From the NCBI RefSeq assembly GCF_016411865.1, contig NZ_JAEKJA010000008.1:1-49936 (forward strand): DNA of 49,936 nt. The letters run 5' to 3'. The notes beneath the pieces were generated by a model. The model was given only the letters and a program-made list of their open reading frames with translations, was not told the DNA's origin and searched no databases. Source of the stretch: Acuticoccus mangrovi. GTDB taxonomy: Bacteria > Pseudomonadota > Alphaproteobacteria > Rhizobiales > Amorphaceae. Shown piece by piece: positions 35,187 to 43,915 of the stretch. The translations under genes and the position numbers were made by a program. The stretch's first letter is position 1, and each line of letters begins with the position of its first letter.

Positions 35187-36115
35187 GCCGTATCGACGTC
35201 GTCCACGACTGCGATCCCGGCAACGACGACGCCGTCGCGATCCTCGCCGCGATCGGCCATCCGGGGATCGCGCTGCGGGCGGTGACCACCACCTACGGCC
35301 ATCTCGCCGGGGACCGCACCGCGCGCAACGCGGCGATCGCGGTCGCCGCGGCGGGCGCCGACGTGCCGGTCCACGCCGGGGCATCGGCGCCGCTCGTGCG
35401 CGAGCGGCTGATCGCCCGGCTCCTCGACTTCGACAGCGGCCTCGATGCGCCGCGGCCGCAGCTTGCGGCGGTGCCGCTCGCCGTGGGCGACAGCGTCAGC
35501 GCCCTGCGGGCGGCGGTGGAGGCCCATCCGGGCCTCACCATCGTCGCCACCGGGCCGCTCACCAACCTCGCCCGTCTTCTGACCGATCACCCGGAGACGG
35601 CCGCCGGCATCGGCCGCATCGTGACGCTCGGCGCCGCCTGGGGCCTCGGCACCAAGACGCCGTCGGCGGAGTGGAACGTTGTGAGCGATCCCGACGCCGC
35701 GGCGATCGTCTACGCCGCGCCGGTGCCGGTCACCATCGTCCCCGTCGACGCCTCGGCGACGGTGCCGATCGACGCCGACCTCGTCGCCGCGGTGGCCGGA
35801 CGGCCCGGGCCCGGCGCGGCGCTCGCGGCCGAGCTTCTCGCCTCGCTGGAGGGGCTCCACACGCCGCCGGTGGTCGGCCCGCCCGGCTGCCCGCTCCACG
35901 ATCCCTGCGCCATTCTCGTCGCCGCGGATGCCTCGCTCGCCACCGTCGCCCCGGCGCAGGTGGAGGTGGACCTTCGCCCGGGGCTCACGTATGGGCGGAC
36001 CGTGTTCAACTTCCGCCCCGACGCCCACAATCCCGCCAACGTCGACGTGGTCGTCACGCTCGACCCGGCCCGCACCCGCGCGGCGCTGGTCGATGCGCTC
36101 GCCGGCCTCTCCTGA
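35183..36115 (+). CDS. Nucleoside hydrolase (IU-NH family), copy 1
   Basis: A 310-residue enzyme splitting nucleosides into base and ribose. The calcium-binding motif DCDPGNDD is at residues 9-16 (D9, D11, D15, D16). The family's ATGPLTNLA and GLTYGRTVF blocks are present, and HDPCA carries a conserved metal-side aspartate. The GTG start at 35183 overlaps the stop of the GATase-like gene (GTGA). A second hydrolase gene follows after 27 bases, and the two differ substantially (probably different base specificity). Confidence 0.92.
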   Translation: MSRIDVVHDCDPGNDDAVAILAAIGHPGIALRAVTTTYGHLAGDRTARNAAIAVAAAGADVPVHAGASAPLVRERLIARLLDFDSGLDAPRPQLAAVPLAVGDSVSALRAAVEAHPGLTIVATGPLTNLARLLTDHPETAAGIGRIVTLGAAWGLGTKTPSAEWNVVSDPDAAAIVYAAPVPVTIVPVDASATVPIDADLVAAVAGRPGPGAALAAELLASLEGLHTPPVVGPPGCPLHDPCAILVAADASLATVAPAQVEVDLRPGLTYGRTVFNFRPDAHNPANVDVVVTLDPARTRAALVDALAGLS

Positions 36116-36142
36116 CCGAACCCCCGAAGGCAAGGCGCTCCC

Positions 36143-37054
36143 ATGACCGGTGACCCCCTCATCATCGACTGCGACCCCGGTATCGACGATGCCCTCGCGA
36201 TCTTCCTGGCGCTGGGCTCGCCGGAGCTCGATCTCGTCGGCGTCACCACGGTGGCGGGCAACCGGCCGCTCGACCAGGTGACGCGAAACGCGCTGGCGCT
36301 CCTCGCGATCGCCGGGCGTAGCGACGTGCCGGTCCATGCGGGCTGCGCGAGGGGGCTGCTGCCGCGCAACATCCGGAACGCCTTCGCCCATGGCGAGGAC
36401 GGGCTCGGCGGGCTCCCCCATCCGGAGGGGATCGCCGAGCCCGTCGGCCACGCGGTGGACTATCTGGTGGAGACCATCATGGCGGCCGAGCCGGGCACGG
36501 TGACGCTCGCCGCGATCGGGCCGTTGACCAACGTCGCGACCGCCTTCACCCGCGAGCCGCGGCTTGCGGAGCGCCTCAAGCGGCTCGTCGTGATGGGCGG
36601 CGCGGTGGGGGTGCCGGGCAACATCACTCCGACGGCCGAGTTCAACTTCATGCACGACCCGGCCGCCGCGCACATCGTCCTGTCGAGCGGCGCGGCGATC
36701 GACCTCTTCGGCCTCAACCTGACGCGGCAGGTGCGCGTCACGGCTGGCTTCGTCGACGGGATCGCCGCCAGCGGCACGCGCACCTCCACCGCCGTCGCGG
36801 CGATGACGCGCGCCTACGTCACGAAGGACAGCGCGATGCACGACCCGTGCGTCGTCGCCAAGCTGATCGCGCCACAGCTCTTCGGCGGCACGATGGCACG
36901 GGTGATCGTCGACTATCGCCCGGGGCCGACCGACGGCACGTCGCTGCTCGACCCGACCGATACCGACGAGAGGCTGTTCGTCAACGTCGTCGAGACGGTC
37001 GACAGCGACGGCGTGCGCGCCCTCCTCACCGAGCGCATCGCGCGCCTGCCCTGA
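36143..37054 (+). CDS. Nucleoside hydrolase (IU-NH family), copy 2
   Basis: A 303-residue nucleoside hydrolase with the canonical DCDPGIDDA motif (9-17), VTTVAGNRPLDQVTRNAL, AIGPLTNVA, the catalytic-site FNFMHDPAAAHIV stretch and MHDPCVVAKL. It is closer to the classical inosine-uridine hydrolase pattern than copy 1. It is probably co-transcribed with copy 1 and the GATase-like gene, facing the convergent tctA at 37067. Confidence 0.94.
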   Translation: MTGDPLIIDCDPGIDDALAIFLALGSPELDLVGVTTVAGNRPLDQVTRNALALLAIAGRSDVPVHAGCARGLLPRNIRNAFAHGEDGLGGLPHPEGIAEPVGHAVDYLVETIMAAEPGTVTLAAIGPLTNVATAFTREPRLAERLKRLVVMGGAVGVPGNITPTAEFNFMHDPAAAHIVLSSGAAIDLFGLNLTRQVRVTAGFVDGIAASGTRTSTAVAAMTRAYVTKDSAMHDPCVVAKLIAPQLFGGTMARVIVDYRPGPTDGTSLLDPTDTDERLFVNVVETVDSDGVRALLTERIARLP

Positions 37055-37066
37055 GCCTTCCCTCCG

Positions 37067-38566
37067 TCAGTCGTCGATCGGCGGGGAGATCGCGGAGGGG
37101 CGCAGGAACACCACGCCGGCGACGACGGCGGCGATCAGGAAGCCCAGCGCGATCGGATGGTCGAGCACCTTCGAGACGTCGTGGTTGGTGACGATCAGCG
37201 CCTGCCGCAGCGACAATTCGAACAGCGGCCCGACGACGAAGCCGATCAGGAAGGTGACGACCGAGTAGCCGTAGCGCTGCATCACGTAGCCGAGCACGCC
37301 GAGGCCGAGCATCGCGAAGACGCCGAACACCGTGTCGCGCTCCAGGTAGGCGCCGATGACGCAGAACAGCACCACCATCGGGATGATCAGCCGGATCGGC
37401 ACCCGCGTCACCTGCGCGAAGAGGTTGAGGCCGACGCGTCCGACGAGGAGCATGAAGACGCTCGCGATCAGCATCGAGACGTAGATGCCGTAGATCAGGC
37501 GGGGGTGCTGCTCGAATACCAGCGGCCCCGGCTGCACCCCGTGCAGCATGAATGCCGACACGAGGATCGCCGCCGACACGCTGCCCGGCAGGCCGATCGC
37601 GAAGAGCGGGATGAGGCTCGCCGGCAGGACGGCGTTGTCGGCCGCCTCGGTGGCGGCGACGCCCTTGAGGTCGCCCTTGCCGTACTGGTCGCCCGGTTTC
37701 GCGAGGCGCTTGTTGATGGCGTAGGAGAGGAAGGCGCCGATGGTGGGGCCGAGCCCCGGAATGATGCCGGCGCCGATGCCGATGCCCGTCGCCGTCAGCG
37801 TGGTGGGGAAGACGCGGCGGATGTCCGGCCAGCGGATCGCCTTGTCGGTCTCCACCGGGAAGGCCGCCTGGGCGGCGCCGGATCGGCGGCGCTCGGCGAA
37901 GAGCTGCGCCTGGAGGAGCATTTCGGTGAAGGCGAGCATGCCGATGGTAGCGGCCGTCAGCGGAATGCCGTCGAACAGCTCCACCATGCCGAAGGTCATG
38001 CGCGGGGTGGCGCTTTCCGGATCGAGGCCGACGGTGGCGAGAAACAGGCCGAGCACGCCGGAGATGAGCCCGCGCGGCAGCGACGCGCCGGAAAGGGCGG
38101 CGATGAAGGTGAGGGCGAAGATCATCACCGCCGTCATCTCCACCGGCCCCATGCGCAGCGCGAAGGCGGCGAGCGGGGCGGCGAGGCCGATGAGCACGAG
38201 CGTCGCCACCATGTCGCCGAAGACGGAGGCGAAGAGGGCGACCTTGAGCGCCCGCGTCGCCTCGCCCTTGCGGGCGAGGGGGTAGCCGTCGAAGCAGGTG
38301 GCGGCCGAGCTCGGCTCGCCGGGGGTGTTGAGCAGGATCGCGCTCGTCGCCCCGCCCGCGGCGCTCGCCTTGGTCACGCCGACGAGGAAGGCGATCGCCG
38401 CGATGGGCGACATCGAATAGGTGATCGGCACGGCGACGGAGAGGGCGGCGGGCCGGCTGAGGCCGGGCAGCACCCCGACGATGTAGCCGAGCAGAATCCC
38501 GCCGAAGACCGACACGAGGGCCGCCGGGGTGAAGGCGTCCTGGGCGGCGAGAAGGAAGGTTTCCAT
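37067..38566 (-). CDS. tctA: Tripartite tricarboxylate transporter, large permease TctA
   Basis: A 499-residue membrane protein with about eleven to twelve helices. Hallmarks: GYIVGVLPGLSRPAAL near the N-terminus, the SAILLNTPGEPSSAATCFDGYPLARKG segment, and GAGIIPGLGPTIGAFLSY. It uses an ion gradient and a periplasmic binding protein (TctC) for uptake of carboxylates. I chose ATG 38566 (METFLLAAQDAF). The ORF could begin at 38626, but that part reads as unrelated. It follows tctB by 4 bases. The substrate is unknown. Confidence 0.94.
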   Translation of the reverse strand: METFLLAAQDAFTPAALVSVFGGILLGYIVGVLPGLSRPAALSVAVPITYSMSPIAAIAFLVGVTKASAAGGATSAILLNTPGEPSSAATCFDGYPLARKGEATRALKVALFASVFGDMVATLVLIGLAAPLAAFALRMGPVEMTAVMIFALTFIAALSGASLPRGLISGVLGLFLATVGLDPESATPRMTFGMVELFDGIPLTAATIGMLAFTEMLLQAQLFAERRRSGAAQAAFPVETDKAIRWPDIRRVFPTTLTATGIGIGAGIIPGLGPTIGAFLSYAINKRLAKPGDQYGKGDLKGVAATEAADNAVLPASLIPLFAIGLPGSVSAAILVSAFMLHGVQPGPLVFEQHPRLIYGIYVSMLIASVFMLLVGRVGLNLFAQVTRVPIRLIIPMVVLFCVIGAYLERDTVFGVFAMLGLGVLGYVMQRYGYSVVTFLIGFVVGPLFELSLRQALIVTNHDVSKVLDHPIALGFLIAAVVAGVVFLRPSAISPPIDD

Positions 38567-38570
38567 CAGT

Positions 38571-39035
38571 TCACAGTCCGGACCAGTCCACCAGATAGAG
38601 GAGCGCGAGGCTGGTGGCGCCGACACCGAGAAGGCGCAGCGGATGCCGCTCGCCGATGCTGAGGCTGACGAGAAGGCTCAGCACCGTGCCGCCGACGATG
38701 AGGCCGGCGCGATCCACCACCGCCACCCCCACGACGCTGGCAAGGATGAGGGCGACGACGGTCGGCAGTCCGTGGAGGGATTGCGCCGCCGCGACGGTTG
38801 CGGGGCGGAGGAGGCCGGCCACGAGGTTGATCGCGGCGAGCCCGAGGATCAGCGCCGCGGAGACGGTCGGCACCATGCGGGGCGAGAGGCCCCAGTTCGC
38901 GGTCGCCATCGTCTCGTTGGGGATGAGGTAGAAGATGACGAAGAGGCTCGCCCCACCCACGATGGCGAACTCGACCAGCGGCCGCACCAGGGGGCGCGGC
39001 CGCCGTACGGCATCGCCGTCGGTCGGGTCGGTCAT
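38571..39035 (-). CDS. tctB: Tripartite tricarboxylate transporter, small permease TctB
   Basis: A 154-residue protein with four TM helices, the size and layout of the TctB subunit (PF07331). Typical are a short N-terminal cytoplasmic stretch, FAIVGGASLFVIFYLIP, and WGLSPRMVP. Its ATG overlaps the stop of tctC by ATGA and tctA follows after 4 bases, so the three genes form one unit. Confidence 0.9.
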   Translation of the reverse strand: MTDPTDGDAVRRPRPLVRPLVEFAIVGGASLFVIFYLIPNETMATANWGLSPRMVPTVSAALILGLAAINLVAGLLRPATVAAAQSLHGLPTVVALILASVVGVAVVDRAGLIVGGTVLSLLVSLSIGERHPLRLLGVGATSLALLYLVDWSGL

Positions 39036-39973
39036 TTCTTGACCGCGGCTCCGAACTGGTCGCTCTGCTTGTGGATCAGCTCGCTGAACGCGTCGCCGGT
39101 GATCGTGAAGCTGCCCATGTTGCGCTTCTTCAGGATCTCGAGCACCGCGGGCGACTTCGCCGCCGCGTCGAACGCGGCCACCAGCTTGGCCTTGACGTCG
39201 TCCGGCAGGCCGGCGGGAGCGGCGAAGATCACCATGTTCACGCTGGAGATCGGGTAGCCGAGCGAGGTGAGCGTCGGCGCGTCCTCGAAGCCGGGGACGG
39301 GATCGGTGCCGAGGCCGGCGAGCACCATCAGCTCACCCGCCTTCGCCTGCGGGTAGTAGGTGCCGGAGCTGTAGGCGAAGTCCACGTGGCCGCCGAGCGT
39401 CTGGGCCACCGCCTCGGCGCCGCCCTTGGTCGGGACGGGCTTGATGGTGATGCCTTCCTTGTCGGCGACGGAGGCCATCACCACGCGGTCGAGCGAGGTG
39501 GTCGAGGCGTAGGTGAGGCCGTCGGGTGCGGTCTTCGCCTCTTCCACCACGTCGGCGAAGCTCTTCCAGCCGCGCGAGGGGAGGGCGACGAGGGCCTCGG
39601 GGAACACGCCGAAGGCCCCGATGAAGTCGAAGTCGTCGATGGTGTAGGCGAGGCTCGTGGTGTGCGGGTCGAAGGACACGGTGGTGGAGATCGCCGCCGC
39701 GAGGTTGTAGCCGTCGGCGGGCTTCGCCTTCAGCGCAGTGAGGGCGAGAGCGCCGCCGGCACCCGGCTGGTTCTCCACCACGATCGGCTGGCCGAGGGAC
39801 TGCGACAGCGCATCGGCGGCCGCCCGAGTGATGGTGTCGACGCCGCCACCGGGACCGAATCCGACGGTGATCGTCACCGGCTCTTCCGGAAACTCGGCGA
39901 AAGCGGGAAGCGGCGCCAGGGCCACGCAGGCGACGACGCCGAGAAGGCGAAGGCCAAATGAAGATTGCTGCAT
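39032..39973 (-). CDS. tctC: Tripartite tricarboxylate transporter, binding protein TctC (Bug family)
   Basis: A 313-residue periplasmic protein with a Sec signal (LLGVVACVALAPLPAFA). Bug-family motifs are clear: EEPVTITVGFGPGGGVDTITRA and VVENQPGAGGALALTALKAKPADGY. I chose ATG 39973, because the upstream ATG at 40048 would bury the signal peptide. It is the first gene of the operon, divergent from the LysE gene across 192 bases that hold the promoters. Confidence 0.94.
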   Translation of the reverse strand: MQQSSFGLRLLGVVACVALAPLPAFAEFPEEPVTITVGFGPGGGVDTITRAAADALSQSLGQPIVVENQPGAGGALALTALKAKPADGYNLAAAISTTVSFDPHTTSLAYTIDDFDFIGAFGVFPEALVALPSRGWKSFADVVEEAKTAPDGLTYASTTSLDRVVMASVADKEGITIKPVPTKGGAEAVAQTLGGHVDFAYSSGTYYPQAKAGELMVLAGLGTDPVPGFEDAPTLTSLGYPISSVNMVIFAAPAGLPDDVKAKLVAAFDAAAKSPAVLEILKKRNMGSFTITGDAFSELIHKQSDQFGAAVKK

Positions 39974-40165
39974 AATTTTGCCTCTGAGCAGGCTCGGAAC
40001 GGTGACGGATCTCCCTGAGCCCTCGTAATTGTGCCCCCAGAGAACCAACTCCGTGCGGCACCGTCAAACGCTATCCCGCTGATGGCAAAGGATTTTGGCT
40101 GCCGCTATGGAGCGGACTATGCGATCCTTTCTCAGGATAGGCGTTAGCGATAGTTCGAGGGATTT

Positions 40166-40828
40166 ATGCACGTCGAGACGATTGCGCTGTTCGCGCTGAC
40201 CGAGGTCCTCCTGTCGTTGACGCCGGGGCCGGCGGTCCTCCTCGTCGTCGGGCTGTCGCTGCGGCAGGGGCTCCCGGCGGGGCTTGCGGCGACGGCGGGG
40301 GTGCTGGCGACCAACGCCGTCTATTTCAGCCTCTCCGCACTCGGGGTGGGGGCGTTGATCCTCGCCTCGGCGACGCTCTTCACCGTGCTGAAGTGGATGG
40401 GGGCGGCCTATCTCGTCTGGCTCGGGGTCGCGATGATGCGGCCGCTCCTGCGCCATTGGCGCGAGGGGGAGGCGGGGGGCGCTGCCGTCGATCTCGAGGC
40501 GGCCCACCGCGCCGCGCCGGCGGGCGGCCTGCGAAAGGCCGTGTGGCGCGGCTTCGCGCTGCAGGGCTCCAACCCCAAGAACCTCGCCTTCTTCGTGGCG
40601 ATCCTGCCGCAGTTCGTCTCCGCCGACGCGGCGCTCGGCATGCAGATGGTGGTGCTCGGCGTCGTGTCCGTGCTCCTCGAGGCGCCGATCCTCATCGCCT
40701 ATGCGCTCGCCGCCTCGCTCTCGGCGCGGCTGATGCGCCAGCGCCTGGTGACGCTCCTGGAGGCGATCGGCGGCGGCGTCCTCGTGGGGCTCGGGGCCGC
40801 GCTCGCGGCCTCCTCCCGCAGCGACTGA
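40166..40828 (+). CDS. LysE/RhtB family amino-acid exporter
   Basis: A 220-residue inner-membrane exporter with six TM helices. The diagnostic LLSLTPGPAVLLVVGLSLRQG is at the N-terminus and the FALQGSNPKNLAFFVAILPQF segment is in the middle. Typical length for the family is about 205-210. The substrate is likely an amino acid or homoserine lactone type compound, not readable here. It is convergent with the acyl-CoA ligase gene, whose stop lies 2 bases away. Confidence 0.92.
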   Translation: MHVETIALFALTEVLLSLTPGPAVLLVVGLSLRQGLPAGLAATAGVLATNAVYFSLSALGVGALILASATLFTVLKWMGAAYLVWLGVAMMRPLLRHWREGEAGGAAVDLEAAHRAAPAGGLRKAVWRGFALQGSNPKNLAFFVAILPQFVSADAALGMQMVVLGVVSVLLEAPILIAYALAASLSARLMRQRLVTLLEAIGGGVLVGLGAALAASSRSD

Positions 40829-40830
40829 GC

Positions 40831-42813
40831 CTATTCGGCCGCCTGCGGCACCGCGACGGGCTCGGTCTTCGCGTCGTGGATCGCCACGGTCGCCTCGATG
40901 AGGCCCTTGCGGCCGTCCTCGAACGTCACCTCGGTGGCGATGAAGCAGGAGGAGCGGCCGTCGTAGAGCGCGTCGACGAGCGGGGCATAGCGCTCGGCGA
41001 CGAACGAGCGGCGGACCTTCTGGGTGCGCGTCAGCTCGCCGTCGTCGGCGTCGAGCTCCTTGTGGAGCACGAGGAAGCGGTGGACCTGCATGCCCGCCAT
41101 CAGCGGCTCCTCGGCGAGCGCCCGGTTGGTGGCGGCGACGTGGTCGGCGAGGATCGCGGCGACGCGGGGGTGCTGCGCGAGCTCCTGGTAGGAAGCGTAG
41201 GAGATGTTGTTGCGCTCGGCCCAGTTGCCGACGGCGACGAGGTCGATGTTGAGCATCGCGACCACGAACGGCCGATCGTGCCCGTAGGTCACGGCCTCGC
41301 GGATCTCCGGGAAGAACTTCAGCTTGTTTTCCAGATATTTGGGGGCGAACAGGGCTCCTCCATGGAGCTTGCCGACGTCCTTGGCGCGGTCGATGATCTT
41401 GAGCTGGCCGTCCGGCTCGAAGAGGCCGGCGTCGCCGGTCTTGATGTAGCCGTCCTCGGTCATCACCTCGGCGGTCGTCTCGGGGGCCTTGTAATAGGCG
41501 ATGAACATGCCGGGCGACTTGAAGAGCACCTCGCCGTTCTCGGCGAGCTTCAGCGTGACGCCTGTCATCGCCGGCCCCACCGTGTCGGAGCGCACGGCGC
41601 CGTCGGCCTGGGCGGTGATGTAGAGGAACGCCTCCGTCTGGCCGTAGAGCTGCTTCAGGTTGATGCCGAGGGAGCGGAAGAAGGAGAAAAGGTCGGGGCC
41701 GATCGCTTCCCCGGCGGTGTAGGCGGTGCGGATGCGGCTGAAGCCGAGCACGTTCTTGAGCGGGCCGTAGACGAGGATCTCGCCGAGCCCGTAGGCGAGG
41801 CGGCCGGTCAGCGGCACGGGCTCGCCGTCGAGGATCGCCTCGCCGTAGCGCTTGGCGACGGCCATGAAGTGGTGGAACATCCGCCGCTTCAGCGCCCCGG
41901 CGTCCTCCATGCGGATGAGGACGCGGGTGAGCAGGCTCTCGAACACCCGCGGCGGGGCGAAGTAGAAGCTCGGGCCGATCTCGCGCAGGTCCTGCTGCAC
42001 CGTGTCGGGACTTTCGGGGCACGCCATGGCGAAGCCCGCGACGAGGCCCTGGGCGTAGTTCAGATAGTGGTCGCCGACCCAGGCGAGGGGGAGGTAGGCG
42101 AGCACCTCGTCGCTCTCGCGCAGATGGTCGAAGGCGGCGGTGTCGCGGGCGGCCTGCACGGCGCCGGCGGCCTTCAGCACCACCCCTTTCGATTGGCCGG
42201 TGGTGCCGGAGGTGTAGAGGATGGTGGACGGGTCCTCGCCCGAGGCGGCCATGATGCGGGCCTGCCAGCGCTCGGCGAGGGCGGGGTCCCTCGCAAGGCG
42301 CGCGTCCCCCATCGCCTGCACGTTGGTGAACGCCTTCACGTGGTCGTGGCCGTAGTCGCGCAGCCCGCGCGGTTCGTCGTAGATGATGTTCTTCAGCTTC
42401 GGCAGGCGGTCGGACTCGCCGAGGCACTTGTCGACCTGCTCCTGGTCCTGACAGACGGCGATGGCGATGTCGGCATGGTCGAGCACGAAGGCCATCTCCT
42501 CGGCCACCGCGTCGGCATAGACGGGCACCGGGATCGCCTGGAGCGATTGGGCGGCGAGAAAGGTCCAGTAGAGGCGGGGGCGATTGCCGCCGATGATCGC
42601 CACGGTGTCGCCGGGCGCCACGCCCATCGCTTCGAGGCCGAGGGCGAAGCGCATCACCTCGTCGGCCATCTCCGCCCAGGTCCAGGTGATCCAGATACCG
42701 CGGTCCTTGAGGCGCATCGCCGGACGCGCGCCGCGGCGGCGCACGTTGTCGAGGAGAAGCTTCGGGAACGTGTCGCCCTCGGCCTGACCCGAGGGCGCCC
42801 TGTCGGTTGCCAT
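40831..42813 (-). CDS. Long-chain acyl-CoA synthetase / AMP-binding enzyme
   Basis: A 660-residue adenylate-forming ligase. The P-loop YTSGTTGQSKG is intact at about 200-210, the LYGQTE motif follows (IYGQTE equivalent), then TGDAGLF, and KIIDRAKDVGKLHGG carries the hinge. The size and MRLKDRGIWITWTWAEMADEV start fit the long-chain fatty acid branch. The ATG at 42813 has AGGGAGA upstream. It activates a fatty or aromatic acid to its CoA ester. No beta-oxidation genes are adjacent. Confidence 0.92.
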   Translation of the reverse strand: MATDRAPSGQAEGDTFPKLLLDNVRRRGARPAMRLKDRGIWITWTWAEMADEVMRFALGLEAMGVAPGDTVAIIGGNRPRLYWTFLAAQSLQAIPVPVYADAVAEEMAFVLDHADIAIAVCQDQEQVDKCLGESDRLPKLKNIIYDEPRGLRDYGHDHVKAFTNVQAMGDARLARDPALAERWQARIMAASGEDPSTILYTSGTTGQSKGVVLKAAGAVQAARDTAAFDHLRESDEVLAYLPLAWVGDHYLNYAQGLVAGFAMACPESPDTVQQDLREIGPSFYFAPPRVFESLLTRVLIRMEDAGALKRRMFHHFMAVAKRYGEAILDGEPVPLTGRLAYGLGEILVYGPLKNVLGFSRIRTAYTAGEAIGPDLFSFFRSLGINLKQLYGQTEAFLYITAQADGAVRSDTVGPAMTGVTLKLAENGEVLFKSPGMFIAYYKAPETTAEVMTEDGYIKTGDAGLFEPDGQLKIIDRAKDVGKLHGGALFAPKYLENKLKFFPEIREAVTYGHDRPFVVAMLNIDLVAVGNWAERNNISYASYQELAQHPRVAAILADHVAATNRALAEEPLMAGMQVHRFLVLHKELDADDGELTRTQKVRRSFVAERYAPLVDALYDGRSSCFIATEVTFEDGRKGLIEATVAIHDAKTEPVAVPQAAE

Positions 42814-42950
42814 TGGCGTTCTCCCTGGGGCGTCGCACCCCTTGCGCTTGTTGTTCGGCGCCGCGGCGCCGTGTCGGTCACGCTTTGCAGGGATGAGAAC
42901 GCGAGTTGGAGTGACAATCAAGCCTGACGCCGCGGCCCGTGGCGTCGGCG

Positions 42951-43400
42951 TCAGTCGGCGACCCGGTCGCGCCACGCCTCGTAGGCGTCGAGACCGGTCT
43001 CAAGCAGGCTCGGGAACAGCTCGATCTCGAAGAGAGCCTCGTCGGCGGGTCCCTCGGCGTTGGCCTTCGCGTCGCGCACGGCGGCCTCGATCTCGGAGGG
43101 CTCGTAGTCGCCGCGCCCGATGGCGGTGAGGGCGACGAGCTCGGCCTGCTCGTCGACGTTGAGCGAGGAGATCATCGCCTTCGCCTCCTCGAGGGTGCCG
43201 TCCTCGGCATTCTCCTCGGCGAGCTGGGCGGGGTCGTCGCGCTCCAGACTGGTGCCGGCGTCGAGCTCCGTCTCTTCCTCCATCTCGCCGGCCTCGGCGT
43301 CCGGCATCTCGAAGAGCGCCGCCCGCGCCTTGACGATGATGATGCGCACGAGCTCGGTGTCGATGTTGAGCTCGGTGGCGCTCTCTTCGCGCGTGCTCAT
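42951..43400 (-). CDS. DUF3775 domain protein
   Basis: A 149-residue acidic protein. An acidic linker (EAGEMEEETELDAG) is followed by the DUF3775 hallmark MISSLNVDEQAELVALTAIGRGDY and a C-terminal helix ending EAWRDRVAD. The function is unknown. It is translated in tight coupling with the small gene upstream (4-base overlap at 43397-43400). There is no signal peptide, so it is cytoplasmic. Confidence 0.85.
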   Translation of the reverse strand: MSTREESATELNIDTELVRIIIVKARAALFEMPDAEAGEMEEETELDAGTSLERDDPAQLAEENAEDGTLEEAKAMISSLNVDEQAELVALTAIGRGDYEPSEIEAAVRDAKANAEGPADEALFEIELFPSLLETGLDAYEAWRDRVAD

Positions 43401-43654
43401 CGCCGATCCCCCTTGGCACGGTTGCCTTTGCCGAGCTCGGCGCGGGCGCGGGCGTCTTTATCGAGCATCTCGGCGCTCTCCACCGGGTTGGCATCGGCCT
43501 CCTGTTTAGCGTCGGGCACGGCGTGGCGCTCGTTGTGCACGTTCCGCTGGTCGTCGCCCTGGAGCGCGTTCCTGCCCATGATGTCGCTCGCGAGGTCGGT
43601 TTCAGAGAGCGGCGCGCTGCGGTCGTCGCGGGGCGTTTTGGCGGTGTCGGCCAT
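43397..43654 (-). CDS. Small hydrophilic protein of unknown function
   Basis: An 85-residue, strongly charged, probably disordered protein (MADTAKTPRDDRSAPLSETDLASDIMG, then NPVESAEMLDKDARARAELGKGNRAKGDRR). ATGA overlap with the DUF3775 gene and consistent reading in a compact operon support it. I do not recognise a family. Stress-related or nucleic-acid association is guesswork. Confidence 0.65.
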   Translation of the reverse strand: MADTAKTPRDDRSAPLSETDLASDIMGRNALQGDDQRNVHNERHAVPDAKQEADANPVESAEMLDKDARARAELGKGNRAKGDRR

Positions 43655-43840
43655 GATCTGCTCCTCAGCTATTTCTAGCCTCCCAACCCGTGACGGGGAC
43701 GGAAGGTTTCAGCCGGTGGGGCGGCATCGGGACGCGCCGGCGCGACGGGCGGCCAATCGCGGCGCGACGGCTTGACGGCGGGCGGGCGAAGGCGTAGCTG
43801 AGGCCCTGCGGGTCAGCCCGCAACCCGTCCGCCAGCGCGT

Positions 43841-43860
43841 CGCGCCCGCGGGCGCGTTTT
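43841..43860 (+). terminator. GC palindrome followed by TTTT upstream of ffh
   Basis: CGCGCCCGCGGGCGCG (43841-43856) is a perfect palindrome followed by TTTT, about 55 bases before the ffh start codon. It could form a six-base-pair stem with a four-base loop and act as a terminator or attenuator. A second hairpin TGCGGG-TCAG-CCCGCA stands at 43807-43822. The T-run is short, so this is tentative. Confidence 0.35.
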
Positions 43861-43915
43861 GCGTTGCTTAGGTCTCGGCGCTCGTGCCAATGCCTACCTA
43901 CGACGGGTGAGCGTG

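Noticed and set aside
37157-38662. A 501-codon plus-strand frame opposite tctA
   Set aside because: Composition rich in D, E, R, H and G with no domain; antisense shadow of a clear membrane protein.
42856-42871. CGGCGCCGCGGCGCCG palindrome upstream of the acyl-CoA ligase
   Set aside because: Pure GC palindromes are expected by chance at this composition, and nothing around it suggests an operator or terminator.
40393-42927. An 844-codon plus-strand frame opposite the acyl-CoA ligase
   Set aside because: High GC creates long antisense frames. The minus-strand ligase has every expected motif, while this frame reads as low-complexity sequence.
43681-43760. Possible SRP RNA: CGGAAGG followed by CAGCC upstream of ffh
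   Set aside because: The conserved core around GGAAGGAAGCAGCC is not reproduced (TTTCAGCC instead) and the flanks do not fold into the long SRP hairpin.
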